Part shown: positions 34,901 through 47,200 of the stretch, piece by piece | How positions within the stretch are numbered: the stretch's first letter is position 1 | Layout of the letters: every line of letters begins with the position of its first letter | Source of the DNA: Saccharum officinarum | Taxonomy: Eukaryota; Streptophyta; Magnoliopsida; Poales; Poaceae | DNA: 64,000 nucleotides | NCBI GenBank assembly: GCA_020631735.1 | Contig: CM036160.1 | Location: 113,194,680-113,258,679 of the forward strand | Direction of reading: 5' to 3' | The notes under the pieces: model-generated | The model's input: the letters and a program-made list of their open reading frames with translations, nothing else | Databases searched by the model: none | What the model was told of the DNA's origin: nothing | Position numbers and translations under genes: made by a program

Positions 34901-37130
34901 TGCTGCTGCAAAGGGTAGAGAGTGCAGCTGCTGCAAAGGGTGGAGAGTGCAGCAGATTATCTCACAGAATACAGGTTCTTCATACAAGCTATAAATAGTC
35001 AAAGTTTTATGTATTTTCCCACTGCAAAGATAATGAAAGGCACATACTCTTTTGTCTCAATGAAGCCATTGCATGAATTTGTTTTAACATCATCACCCTG
35101 ATTTGCTCTCAGATTATTAAGCGTTAGAGAAAGTAAGACTTCCTCAAGTATTTCTTCCGATCTCTACAAAACAGAACCACCTCATGAGTACCAAACAAAT
35201 ATAGACCAGATAACAAATTAATGAAGTGAACCTTTTGGGTTTCTCCATTGACTAACAAGTCTCCGTCAAAAGGTACCACTTTGCACACCGTTCTTCCAGC
35301 CCTGTAGGCCTCCCCATAGGTCCCTTCACCAAGCTTCTTGATGCTGCCTAGCTCACTATCCATGAACAATATCATTAACTAACTGTAAACCACAAAAGCA
35401 TCCAGAAAACAAAGGAATAATATTTATATTGAAAGGTTGAACACCTACCAATAAGCAGAGAATACTTCTGCCAGGGTAACTGGTGCAGACTGCCTGCAAA
35501 CCATGAGGAGCTGGTCAAAAGCACTCAGAGCTTCACCATTCCATGGAATGCTAGCTTCAACAGGCTCCTCCTTAATGTTCACTTTACCGAATGATGTAAT
35601 CAGGCTATCTTTTGCACTGCTCTTTAAACTGATATCAGTGTAGCCGACAGGGATTGCCCTTCCAGCGGTGTATGCCCCTGACCCTCTGTTAGTTGTACTG
35701 TTGTTACTGAGGACTGATGGTAAGATTGGCGTCTCCATAATGTCAAACAAGGGCTCGGATGAAGCACGTCTTGCAAGACTGGAAATTTTCCACCTCTCCA
35801 AAATTGCAGGCAGATCATGAATTATGATACTTGCCTCCATCCCTTTGTTCCACGAGGCAAAGTTCTTAGGAGAAGGACTTTCTTCCATGAGATCAAAAGC
35901 ATCGACCTCTTCAAAATACGCCTTCTCCTTGCTAAAATCGGGAGGGCCACCCTGATGTTTCTTCTGTAAACAACATGGCAAGCTTTAACAAGAAACTAAT
36001 TCAACAACATCAGAAAATATGCGTGTAGAAATAGTAGACCCACCACTCGGTTGCTAGGTTTGGGTGGTCGTTTCAGTGCTCCACAGGGTTTCTGTTGAAG
36101 ACTTGCACCAGGTGCGACAAAAATACTCTCTCTCCCTCTGTATTCAAAACATTTGTTAGCTAAAAACTTACTTGAGATTCATATAATGCCGAAATTTGCT
36201 AACAAGGTGAAAAAGTTTGTTTAGAGGTTGGCTCATAACAACCTGCCAGTACATCGTAACATAGCAAGGAGAGGGATTAAATTAGATACCGTGTGCCCAT
36301 TGTGCATTCATATGGATGAAGACTGGCCATCTTTTTTTTTTCAAGTGCAGACTTGTCAAGGAACGCTGGTGAACAATGAAATGTGAAAAAAGAGAGAACT
36401 ATGCTGGAAGGCAGGTATTGAAACTATCAGTTTGGTCCCCGATGTGGAACAGCAGGTGCAATAGAAGATTTGATGTCCCCTGAGTTTGTGAGTCTCGGTT
36501 TGCAATAGAATGTGTAATCAGGTATCGGATTGTTTAACTACTTATGGTGCAGGTATGTATGCCTCTAATCCTCATATGTTGGACCATCCACCAGACTTTG
36601 TAAAGGAATTGGTCTCTAGTGACATTCCCGGAGACAATGTCTAATGGAAACGTTTGCAAAGTGGAAGTAAAGCTGCGCGTCACATGAACAAATTTGCTAC
36701 TGAAGAGAAATGGAAGCTAGGCGCACCTGATGGAGAGCGAGCGGTTCCAGCTGGTCCGCTTTCGCGGCACGAAGCTCGGCCGCCGCAGGCCGCTGAAGCT
36801 GGCCCTCCTGCGGGAACAGGAAAACGCGTTACCCAATCACGGCAGAGGCAGCCCTAAATCCACAGAACCAGTGACATGCCGGCGAACGAACGAACGAACG
36901 ATTGGCAGCGGCCAGGAGCGCTCTTACGTCTCCACGTTCGTCCTGCCGGACGACTCCTCGACCAGGCGACGACCGTACACGACGCCGACGTGGGGCGGCC
37001 GAGCCCGGCCGCTGGCCACGATCTCCGACCACCGGTCGGCTGCGCGAGAAGAGAAAGCGGGTTAGTGGGCGGCGCGATCTCCCAGCGGGGCGGGCGCGGC
37101 GGTCGGGCTCGTACCTTCTCGAGACGCCAT
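31929..37130 (-). CDS. HASPIN: haspin-type serine/threonine kinase (histone H3 Thr3 kinase)
   Basis: Fifteen exons (37115-37130, 36928-37039, 36727-36807, 36044-36137, 35449-35963, 35232-35355, 35048-35163, 34264-34375, 34064-34156, 33907-33968, 33568-33710, 32508-32578, 32372-32424, 32196-32265, 31929-32078) give 603 residues, in frame at every junction. Haspin phosphorylates histone H3 Thr3 in mitosis and helps place the chromosomal passenger complex. Seen: a basic N-terminal region; kinase domain from about 273 with glycine loop KLGEGTYGEAY (280-290); lysine K298 in VCKVVPFDGD; catalytic loop HRDLHWGNIL (437-446); and the haspin hallmark IIDFTLSR (D481) in place of DFG. The domain runs to about 560 and the protein ends DELPSMPPL. 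The tiny 16-nt first exon rests on splice logic. The exon 5/6 junction uses ATAG/TGAG and gives YCELG, the form seen in plant haspins. Confidence 0.93.
34529..34966 (-). mobile_element. solo LTR in haspin intron 7
   Basis: The segment starts TGTTGGAAACC and ends TTATCTCACA, with a perfect 5-bp duplication GAATA at 34524-34528 and 34967-34971. No internal region is left. It contains a TATATATAAC box, best read on the minus strand, and a short tandem of GCTGCTGCAAAGGGT units near 34900-34960. Which LTR family it belongs to is not resolved. Confidence 0.7.
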
Positions 37131-38252
37131 GGGGGCTGGGGCTTCGGCGGGAGGGAGGTGGACGGAGGAGAAATTGAATGAGTCTGGAGTGCGTGTGAAT
37201 TCGAATTCCGCGGCCGTTGGAATGGGGTCCGAGGGGAAGGGGTAGACGAGCGGTGGTGCGGTGGCCGGCGGAGTGGACACAATGGAGTGAGGTCGAGAAG
37301 CTTGGGCCGGGTCACGGGGGCGGATCTCGTGGGCCTGTCAACTTAGCGGCGCTCGAAATCACAGGGGATCGATTAAGACGTGCGCATCTCATTCCTCGGA
37401 GTCAAATTTAAAAAGTTTGACTAAAAAATAAAAATAAGTATATGTCATGTTTAATCTAATAGTATATACATTTTAAAAAGTTTGACTCTTCATGAGGAGA
37501 TGTGGGTTTATTTTAAAACGGAGGGAGTAGCTTCCTCCCATTTGTTTAACTAAAACCTCCTCCAAAAAGTAAAAATAATGAAAACAATGGACCATTTTTT
37601 AGAGAAAAAAAATTGGAGCATATAAATACCTGCGCCTCATTACAGCAAGGCCAACGTATTGGGAGCTCTGAACCATGATGATCCATCCATTTGAAAAGCT
37701 ATGACTCGGCACTTAACCTAGCCCTCGGTTACGGGTTACAACTGTACAACTAGAAACAAATCTCAGCTGTCTGGGGAAATCTCACTTCTTGCTGAAAAGC
37801 CGGAACCTACAACGTAGGTCTCGTGGAAGAACATACAACGGCCCAAATGGCAACTCCACGCAAGCAACGCGTACATTGCACTATCAGATTTACAGGCGCG
37901 CAGTCGCGCAGATCTTACAGACGTGGAAGGTTTCTTCTGGACATTGCCATTTGGGCCTTACGGCTTCCGAACAATCTGTACAGACCCGGCCAGAGAAGCC
38001 GCGCCGCTGCCAATCTACTACAAACACAAGCGGTGTCCGACGGCTGACGCACCAGCATTCCAGCAAGCAGCAATGCTTCACCGATGCCGGCCATGGTGCG
38101 TCCTCGAGCCTCCGGCCGCATGCTGCCGAGAATGTTCATGTCTCGCATGGGAGAGGAGCATGTCGGACTGAGCTAGCCGCCTGCTGAACTCACTGCTGCC
38201 GCGATGGTGGTTATCCCCCTGTAGAAATGTTCAGGTCATCAGAAGTCCACAA
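37131..38252. other. haspin promoter region and 3' flank of the KIN-12 gene
   Basis: 37131-37300 is GC-rich and is the likely haspin 5' UTR/promoter. A broken Stowaway-like end (AAAACGGAGGGAGTA, 37515-37530) and a repeated AAAAAGTTTGACT (about 37410, 37476) lie at 37400-37530. From 37660 to 38252 the sequence is probably KIN-12 3' UTR. No gene is supported here. Confidence 0.4.
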
Positions 38253-41200
38253 TTAACTGCTGAACGTGTAGCATTTATAGTGAAGGTACTTCACCATTCT
38301 TGGATTTATATCTTGTTGGTTTGATCTGGCTAGAAGTTCAATTGTCTCGTCCATCTCCATGGTCTTCTGTTGAAGGTTGTCTTTCTCCAACTACAAAAAC
38401 ACATATGCACAAGTTTAGCATGATCGAAGTCAGGTAGTAAGTTGAATAGCGCAATATGTTTTGGAGGGAAGTTCTCGGGTGCAGAAGTATTTTCTGAACC
38501 TGTAACATTTCAATCTGCGCTTCCAGCATCTGCTCCCGTTGCTCAAGCTGTTCAACGAGCAGCTGGGCCTCTAATAGGTCCGTCTTTCTTTGGTCCATGT
38601 CATCAAGCAAGCTTGAAGTTGAAAGAAATAAAATCCCAACATGTTCACTTGACTCAGTAATTTCAACTATAAGCAGAATGATCAGATGAACAATTCAGGA
38701 TTAGAAGTTTCACCTGTCCCTTTCCAGAATGAGAAGACCAAGTTGTTCTTTCAACGCTTCAAGTTCTGTGTCCTAATGGCAAAACAGATGAAAAAATGAG
38801 GAACACCATCTGATACTATGATTCAACTTAGTAAAACATAGATTTGTTGGTGGCATACCTTCGCCTTTGATTGTTCAATTTGTTGCTGGGATGCTATCAG
38901 CAATTTTTGCACCTCTTCTTGGTCAACCAAATTCTAGACATGTGAACAACAAATCTCACTAAGTGAACAGTGTAACAATAACACCTAATATTTAACAGCT
39001 TGGAGAAACTTCTGCTACTTACAGCATAGTTTGTCATGTCTAGTTTGACACCAAGTAGTTCTCTTATAATATCATGTGTCATGGTATCCACAGCAGCTAG
39101 TCTTGATGTTAGCAAGCATATCTATGGTGAAGGAGAAAAAAAAAGCATAAACTTTACAGGAAGCAGCTGAATATTGGACAATAAATAGTCCAAATTATAG
39201 TTAAACATGGAGCATAATCATTTGTATCTTATTTCCCAGAGAAATGATAAGCTGTCAAAATTTCTTCAACGAAATAACTTATCCCAGTGCAGCACACAAT
39301 TGTAAACGTTCATGTCATTAGCCCTTTCTTTTTAAGTAAATAGATGGCACCTGATATATCATATTATAAGCTATGGTTTCTACTATGAATAGTAGTTCTT
39401 GTATTGAATAATAGCCTAAGGAGGAAAACCAACTAGGTAGCATGGCGTTTGGATCAGACCAGATGGTGAACCTCATTGCAATCTGAGGACATATACAACA
39501 GCAACATTGTGATAGTGTGAGACAATATATCCTGATTAACAATATATCATGATTGACCAGTGCTAAATATTTCAATCCAGACTACTAAAAAACCAAAGGT
39601 CAAAGAAACACATGTTACCTCTTTCTGTTTGCAACTAACCAAACCTTCCAGTTCTTCAATTCGTTGGCATGCCACCGAGATTTCTTGATCCCTCTCAGAG
39701 TTCATTTGTTGAATAATGCTAGATATGCATCGGAAAGGGGAGCTGGATCCTCTTGCTCGCCCTGAAGGCTTTTCAGTTTTGGCATGGACAGTCTCAGAAC
39801 TAGATTCATGCGGACCAAACTTCTGTCTAGAAACCATGTGCTCCATTTCATGGTACTGCACAACAAGAATTAGTAGCACATAGACAGTAACAAATAGACA
39901 CAAAGCAATGCAGGTAGTGTTCCATACCTTCTCCTGAAACAACAAAGACTGTGCTTCTGAATGCAGGACCAACACAGCAATATGCTCTTTGTATTGCCCA
40001 ATCTATATGAATGTGTATTGCCGGTTTAGATGATTATTTAAGAGAAGAAAGAACTCAAAATCTCAAATAGTTGTGTATAAGTTAGACATGAACCTCATCA
40101 TCTTTACGCTTTGCTTCCAATTTGAGACCTTCAATCTTCTTTCTGACATCTTGATGTGCAAGAATCTCAGCTTGCAATCTCCTACATTGAAGATGCCATC
40201 AGTTGAAACAAGCTCATAGACACCTTATGGGCGCCTCATGGCAACAAGCAATTCAATTGAATTCTTACTTTTCTAGATGACATTTCCCTTGACACGATTC
40301 CTCAGCAGCATCACATTTTGATGCTTTTTCTACAGCAAGCATGTCATCAAAAGCTTGAAAGTGGGCTTCAGATAGTTTATGTACTTGATGGCTCCTTACT
40401 TCCTCTTTAAGGTTGCATACCTTCAGCAAAAATAAGAATATGTGATAGATAATACTGGGCAACAAAGTAGAGTCTGACTCTCCATGTTCACGCAGCAATC
40501 CTTGCATAGTTACATTGAAAAGGTTAAATCTAATGGCAAATGGAAATTTGTGGTACTATTGTGCTACATGTATTATAATCGCTATTACAAAATGTTTATA
40601 GCAGCCTGTATCTCATTATGGCAAGTTGCCCGATAAGCAGAGAAAGCACAAAATGAAGAAGACCAATGAAGAGTGTACCTCTTCCTCAAGAACAGTCACT
40701 GTTCCTTCAAGTTCCTCGACAGATCGTTCAAGAATCTTAACCTCCTCCTCTTTTTCCTCAGCAAAGATTTTACTAATCTCTGCAGTCTACAGAAGCATAA
40801 CAATTTCAATTAAATTCAGAGTTGTGGATGAAAAAAAAAACTAATTAAATACTTACTTGACGAGCTTCAATAGCAGCAGCTTCATTTTCCTCAGCTAAAG
40901 CCATTGCCATCTCAAGCTTGTCCCTTAATTTAAATATCTCTGCCTGGAGATTTTCTCTGTCACTACTCATTATTTTAATGCTATTATTTAATTCTTCAAT
41001 ATCTGACATCAACTGCCCCACTTCAGAACGATTTAGCAATAGTATTTGGCTCTCCAATCCCTCTATGACCTTAACTTTTTCTTCCAACAGCACTTTTGTT
41101 TCACTGTTCTTCACAGTTTCATCTTCCAACATCACTCTCAGACCTTTGTTCTCCTTCAATAATGCTGATGATAAACTTTGAGAATGCTCTAACTCTGATC

Positions 41201-44200
41201 TTAAAATAATGAGTCTGGCACCATTTTCAGCCAGTTCTTCCTCAAGTACCTTTTGTTTTTTCAACATGGTTTCTATTGTAGAAGTTTTCATATCTAGTTC
41301 TCTTTGAACATTGCTAAGGGCAGTAGATATTTCATCAACTTTATCTTTCATATCTTTTGCGTTTGAGGTAGACTCTTGCAGTAGTTTAAGATCAAAAGAC
41401 AATCCTTCTACAACATTGCTCTTCCTGTCAAATTCTCTTCTGAGTGATGCATATTCTGCACTATAATCAGATTGAGAAGGTTTGCTGCTACCCCACTGGC
41501 ATGAATGTGAATCTACCTGTTGGCAAGCAGACCCACAAGCATTTGCATTTAGGTGATGGAACTGCTCTGTAGATCTGCCTTTTTCTTCTATAAGTGATAC
41601 CATGTTCGCTATATATGACCTTGAATCAATTATACATCCTTTCAAGTCTTGGCCAAAAGTAATAATCTCTGAGCAAAGAGAGAAGAGTTCTACCATGGAA
41701 AAACTTTGAATTTGCTGAAACGACTTCCTTATTATAGCAGCAAGCTTTGTCATCTCTGAAACGCACTCATTTATCTGTTGATGCAATTTGTCATATTTCT
41801 GGGATGAACAAGAGCTTGATGCTTCAAGTTCCTTCAAGTCACCGATCAGAGAACTTTTCTCAGACAACAACAATTCCACAGCTTGCCTGCAATTTTCTCT
41901 CTCAAGTTTTAATTCTTCATTGGCCTTCAACAAAGCTGAAAGCATAAGTTCAGCCTCTTCCATGGTTTCTTGAGCTGCCTCAAAATTTGAAAATAAGGTC
42001 AGAACCTTATTTGATTTGTCTTCGACAAGATGCATCACACTATCAAGCTTTGACTGCAAGGTTTGGCACAATAAAATTCCACATTATCAATCAGATTTTC
42101 ATAATCCAGAAAGAAACTAACAACTGGGGTGCATGAGAAAGGCGTTTCTGTGCATAAAGAATTTCAATCAAAACAAAATTACTGTTATATATTTTTCTGT
42201 TTTCAGTTGGTATGAAAGATAAAGCATTTTATACATATTTAGAAACATGGTTATATAGATTGTTATGTGCAGCACTGTAAATAATGTAAGCATTCTTATG
42301 CCAGAGGTCAATGTGGCATACTTCCTAGCCTGTACTTGATCTTTAGATCATTGTCTGAAAACTACTGTTCAATTCAATTTTTCTGTGTTGGTTTAGTATG
42401 GTAGAGTCTCTGTTTATACCTAAATCATTTAAGGCATTGAAAAAATCTCAAATACACCTCATTGACCATTACCTTTTCAGCTACTCCGTCCATCAATGTA
42501 AGAACTAATTTGGAAAGTCAAACTTTGTTTTTTTTACTAACAGTCAATGTAACTTTATGAAGGTGTTAATTTTGTAGCAATTGACAATATACTATAAGGC
42601 TTTAGATCCTTGGAATTGAATTCATTTTAATAATCATAATTTAGACACATATTAACTAAGCTAATATGGTTGTATATGGATTATATTTGTATATTATTGT
42701 TGGCTATACGAGAGAGATACTTATGTGCTGCATTTCTACCGTAGGAGAGCGAGTTGAAGAGCGTGTTATATAAGTTGCAAAGTAGAAATATAGCATGGTG
42801 ATCTATAGAAATCAATTTCCATCTCTCACCCTATGAATTTGAGACAGGCTTATATTTGAACTTTGGAAAGTGGTGGAATGTCAAATTCCAAGCCAAATAG
42901 CTTAATTTATTAAGTAGATTTCAACTCCTCCAATTGAAAGGATCCAAACGGCCCCTAAGATAAAATTTTCAAGGTATAATAGTGGTATTAGTGTAATCTC
43001 CTAGTCTAGGGTTTCCCCCTTGTGTCTCTCATGTACTCTATATATAGCCCAATTATTTGTAACAAAAATTGAAGGTCAAAACCTATATTGAAAGACTTTT
43101 CCCCACCAAAACATGTCTTGCTATGATGGACAGAGAGAGTATATCTTAGCAAAATTAGAATATGTATTTTGATGCTAGTATCTTTTCCATATGAAAACTT
43201 GACTTTTGTGTTTCTTAGTGATCAATTTAAACATACGGATGCACACTTTCTACAAGGCAAAATAAACAGGAGAATGAATTTTATCGCCAGTTGCAGAAAT
43301 AAATAATAAAACACAGTATAGAATCTTCTTGTGAAGCACCATCGTAATGATTTTTTTTAGCAAAATAATAATGTAATAGAAAACACAAGTGACCTACAAC
43401 TTAACAAGTAGTTACAGTAGAGCAGAAGTGACAATGAGAACAGGTAGGAAGTTGGATAATAAACGTGACAAGTTAAAAAATGAAACAATGAATTCTGAAA
43501 GTCTAAAGTTTGGTATTGCTTGTTTTCACCAATAAGAAAGATCCTATTGGGGTATCTTCGATTTCAGCTATGATAGATTATTTTGTCTATGGGCAAATAA
43601 TATCTCACACTACTCACGCCAGATGCACGCATCGAAACAAGTTATGTGGCTGTTGCTTAGCTTGGAGTACCTGGATATCTGGATTAGCTTGACTAGCTGC
43701 TGGTTGATTTTCATGACGAGGCAATTCCTCAATCATGTCAACTGAACTATCAGGCAACACTAGGTCATCACGAGAATGTCCTTTTGCTATTTCTGCAAGG
43801 ACACAATTTTCTGCTTTCAAATTGTTCTTTAGTTCTTGTATTATACAATCCTTTTGGTGCAATAAACCTACTAGCTGTAGTTCTTCCTGAGAGCTTTCTT
43901 CATTATCCAACTGCTGAGCTTCAGTTATAGCAAGAGTTGCACCTCTTAAAATATGCAGCTTTTCCTTCACTTCCCTGCCAATTTTCTGCGCAGTTTGTAG
44001 TTCATTTTGAAGTTTGAATATCATCTTTTCTTTCTCAATGCTAATTTTCATAGCCTTCTCCACATGTTCACTTACAGAACTGTTACTGTGGGGAAATGAG
44101 CTAATCATATTATCAATGTTCTGATATGCATCATCCAGTGATCTAAATCCATCTGTTAAGAAGCTTGTTAGATCAAAAATTGCAGCCTCCCATTCTTCAG

Positions 44201-47200
44201 ATAAAGAAGCAATTTCTACATCTTTTGCAACAATAATCTCTGAAAGCTTATTACTTTCTTCAGCCATAATAAACAGCTTCTCTTTGAGCTCTTGATTTGT
44301 TCTTTTAAGGTTTTCCAATTCATCCCGTGATAGATGTTTACTTGAGTTCACTATTTCAATCTCTTGGCACAATAAAGTCTCATCATGCAAATGCATACCC
44401 CTCACTGGAGCTTTTTCATGGACATGATAAGTGTCATCCTTCTCTAGAAAATTCAGCTCAGTCAGAATAGTGCTTTTGTCGAGTACATCATGTGAAGACC
44501 CCATAGCTAAGTTGAAGCACTCAGACAATACACCATCATACTCTGCCGCTGTTGTAGGATCCCTAAAGTCATGTGTTTCTGGATCATGCAAATGAGGAGA
44601 CTCCGGATCTTCACTGTCAATTTCATAAGGTAATTCAAGTTGGAATGATTCTGAAATATTAGTTGTGATCCCTGCTTGCATGAACTGCTTGTTAACATCA
44701 TCTGATGACAAATATGAAAAATTCTGCTTGGCTTGATCCTGTTATGAAGTCAAAATAACAGATAAATGTAAGCTATGTTTAGACCAAGGGTTATGGGTTA
44801 TACACAATGAAAGAGTAAAAGTCCAACATTTTGCATTGCTTTGGCCACAACATTCTCCTTTTCCTCAGGAGCAACCTGAAAATAGGATGAACAAATATGA
44901 GCATCAAGCATTGAGCTATTGGAGGCTGTGCAAACGTCATACATACTTCATTTTTGCAGGGCTTCTGGTATTGTATCAGTTCACAGCGAAGCTTATTTAC
45001 TTCACTGCAATCAACATGAATGGTAAATTTATTATTAGATTGTTTAAGGGCCCAGAAATAAGTAGATGTAAGATGTGTAACAGTTAACATCAGCAGTAGA
45101 TTGTGATTATCAGGAACTATATATGAATATACATTGAGATATAAGGCAGTTGTAAAAATACTTACCGAGCTAACAGAACATTGTTTTCTAAGCATGCATC
45201 CAGTTCCTTCCTGCAATTGTCAAGCTCCTTGATGAGCTCATCACCCTAAAACCAATGCATCCCACAATTAGAAAATAAACTCAGCTTATATGTTGAAGCA
45301 AATTAGGTTAACTTGCAAATTATCCCACTTCCCCTTATGGGTTATAATATGGTATTTCTCGATAAAATTTAGGCTAAGCTTTTGGCTTCCTTGGAAACAG
45401 AGACAGGGACCACATCAATGCGAATAAGTAATGAACCAAAACTAATGAGAACACACCTGAGCTTCTACATTTTTAGGAGCTGCTGTGTATTTCTGCTCAA
45501 GGATATGAAGGAACTACAGATAGAAAATTATCAGAACAGCATGCAAGGCAAGATTAAAAAAATTCAGCAGAAAGAAGCTCAGGAAGGCTGAACATACATG
45601 ATTCCGCAAAAGAGATATCTCTGTCAATAACATCTCTCTTTCCCCTTGCTTGTAGAAGTTCTGAAGCCTGTATGTCAGTAAAGTAGCTAAACTCACTTTC
45701 TTCAAACGCATAAAAGATCCCAAGTCACTATGTAAGTTTTCTGTTTGCAACCAAAATCATTAGGAATTCAAAATTTTAATATTGCAGTATTACGTTGTAA
45801 GTTCCTCAATCAATCTCTTGTTTTCCAACGCGAAGTGAGTCAATTGAGGATTTTCATTGATTTGTTCTTGCAACAACTCAATCTCCTGGGACAATGCAGC
45901 ATTTTCACCAATCGAGTGTAATCTTTGTTTTTCACCACGAAGTTCGAGCCTCTTCCTCAAGCGCTGTGCGTCAGACTCCATCAGGTTGACCTGTCAAAAC
46001 AGATAGCATCAGTATTGAACCCATACACAACTCATTCTTATAAGAAGATAATTGTATTTTATGTTGCATATTTGAGGATATAAGCACATATTGATTATTA
46101 GCTCATCTTTAAGAAATTGAGACATCTGTGATAGGAAATAGTATTACCAAACGGTTCAAGTGCTGTATTTCTGCTTCCAGCTTCCCAATCTTGGTCTCTG
46201 CTGATTTCTCTCTCCTGAGGCTCCCAGCCAAGACATGTTCTAGATGGCTAACCTGTTATTAATGTATGAGTACTTTACGTTGTAATATATGGTTATTATT
46301 ATTTACCAAAATGGAAAATCATGCCCTGTGACCTTTTGCTTTAGGATATTCAGATCACAGTCTAGTTGATCATCTACTCCACATGAAGTTTTGAATTCAT
46401 TGGCAAAGTCTGAATTAAGCAACAAGCTAGGTGATCCAGGACAATCTTTTTGCTTCTTCAAGCATGTCAGTTGATCCTGTTAGAGTGAAGTCATGCATTA
46501 TACAAAGAATCACCTCTAATTCAATAAGGGAGTTCTGAAAGGGAAAGAAAGCAACCCTTACCTTTAGTTCCTCTATCTGCCTTTGTAAAGCCATAACATC
46601 TCCTGAAGCATCTTCATTTACTTTTGCCTAACATAAGGAAATGGATCCCCAATTAAGTCAACAGGGAAACATTCCCATATCTTAAAAAATCGATATACTT
46701 GAAAAAATAAGTACATTATTTTGAATCAGCTTTGCACGTTGGGCAAACTTCAAGGTACTCAATGTCTCACTGGAAGAACTGCAATAGAGGTAATTCATAG
46801 ATGACTGAGTCAAGCACATTGTTAAGTATCTAGAAAAAACGTTGAATAGCAGTTAGCGGATATGAAGATACAGAAGATGGATACCAAATAGATGGGCTGA
46901 CATTGGAAACAATTGTTGTTTTAGAGTTCCCTCCTAGTGAATCCTGCCAAGATATGATAATGAGCCAGAGAAAACAATGGACACATGTGCTTTTATTTGT
47001 ATTTTAACCTGAAGGAGAAATGTAAGCCTTGAATCTCTATAAGGAACATGACGGCTTCTCCCATTTGCAACATCCACTAGAGTCATAATAACAAGCCTGA
47101 AAGAGGATATAAATGGATTATAATTTGATGACTTGTGCATGGTGCTTCTTAAACTACAACTTCTCATGCTAGCAAAATATCAACCTTGATATCCAAATAT

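Noticed and set aside
45668..45750. Longer version of KIN-12 exon 16 starting with [12 protein letters not shown].
   Set aside because: Using the upstream AACAG acceptor puts a stop in the required phase. The acceptor CATACAG/GC at 45668/45667 keeps frame and matches the KIN-12 sequence pattern.
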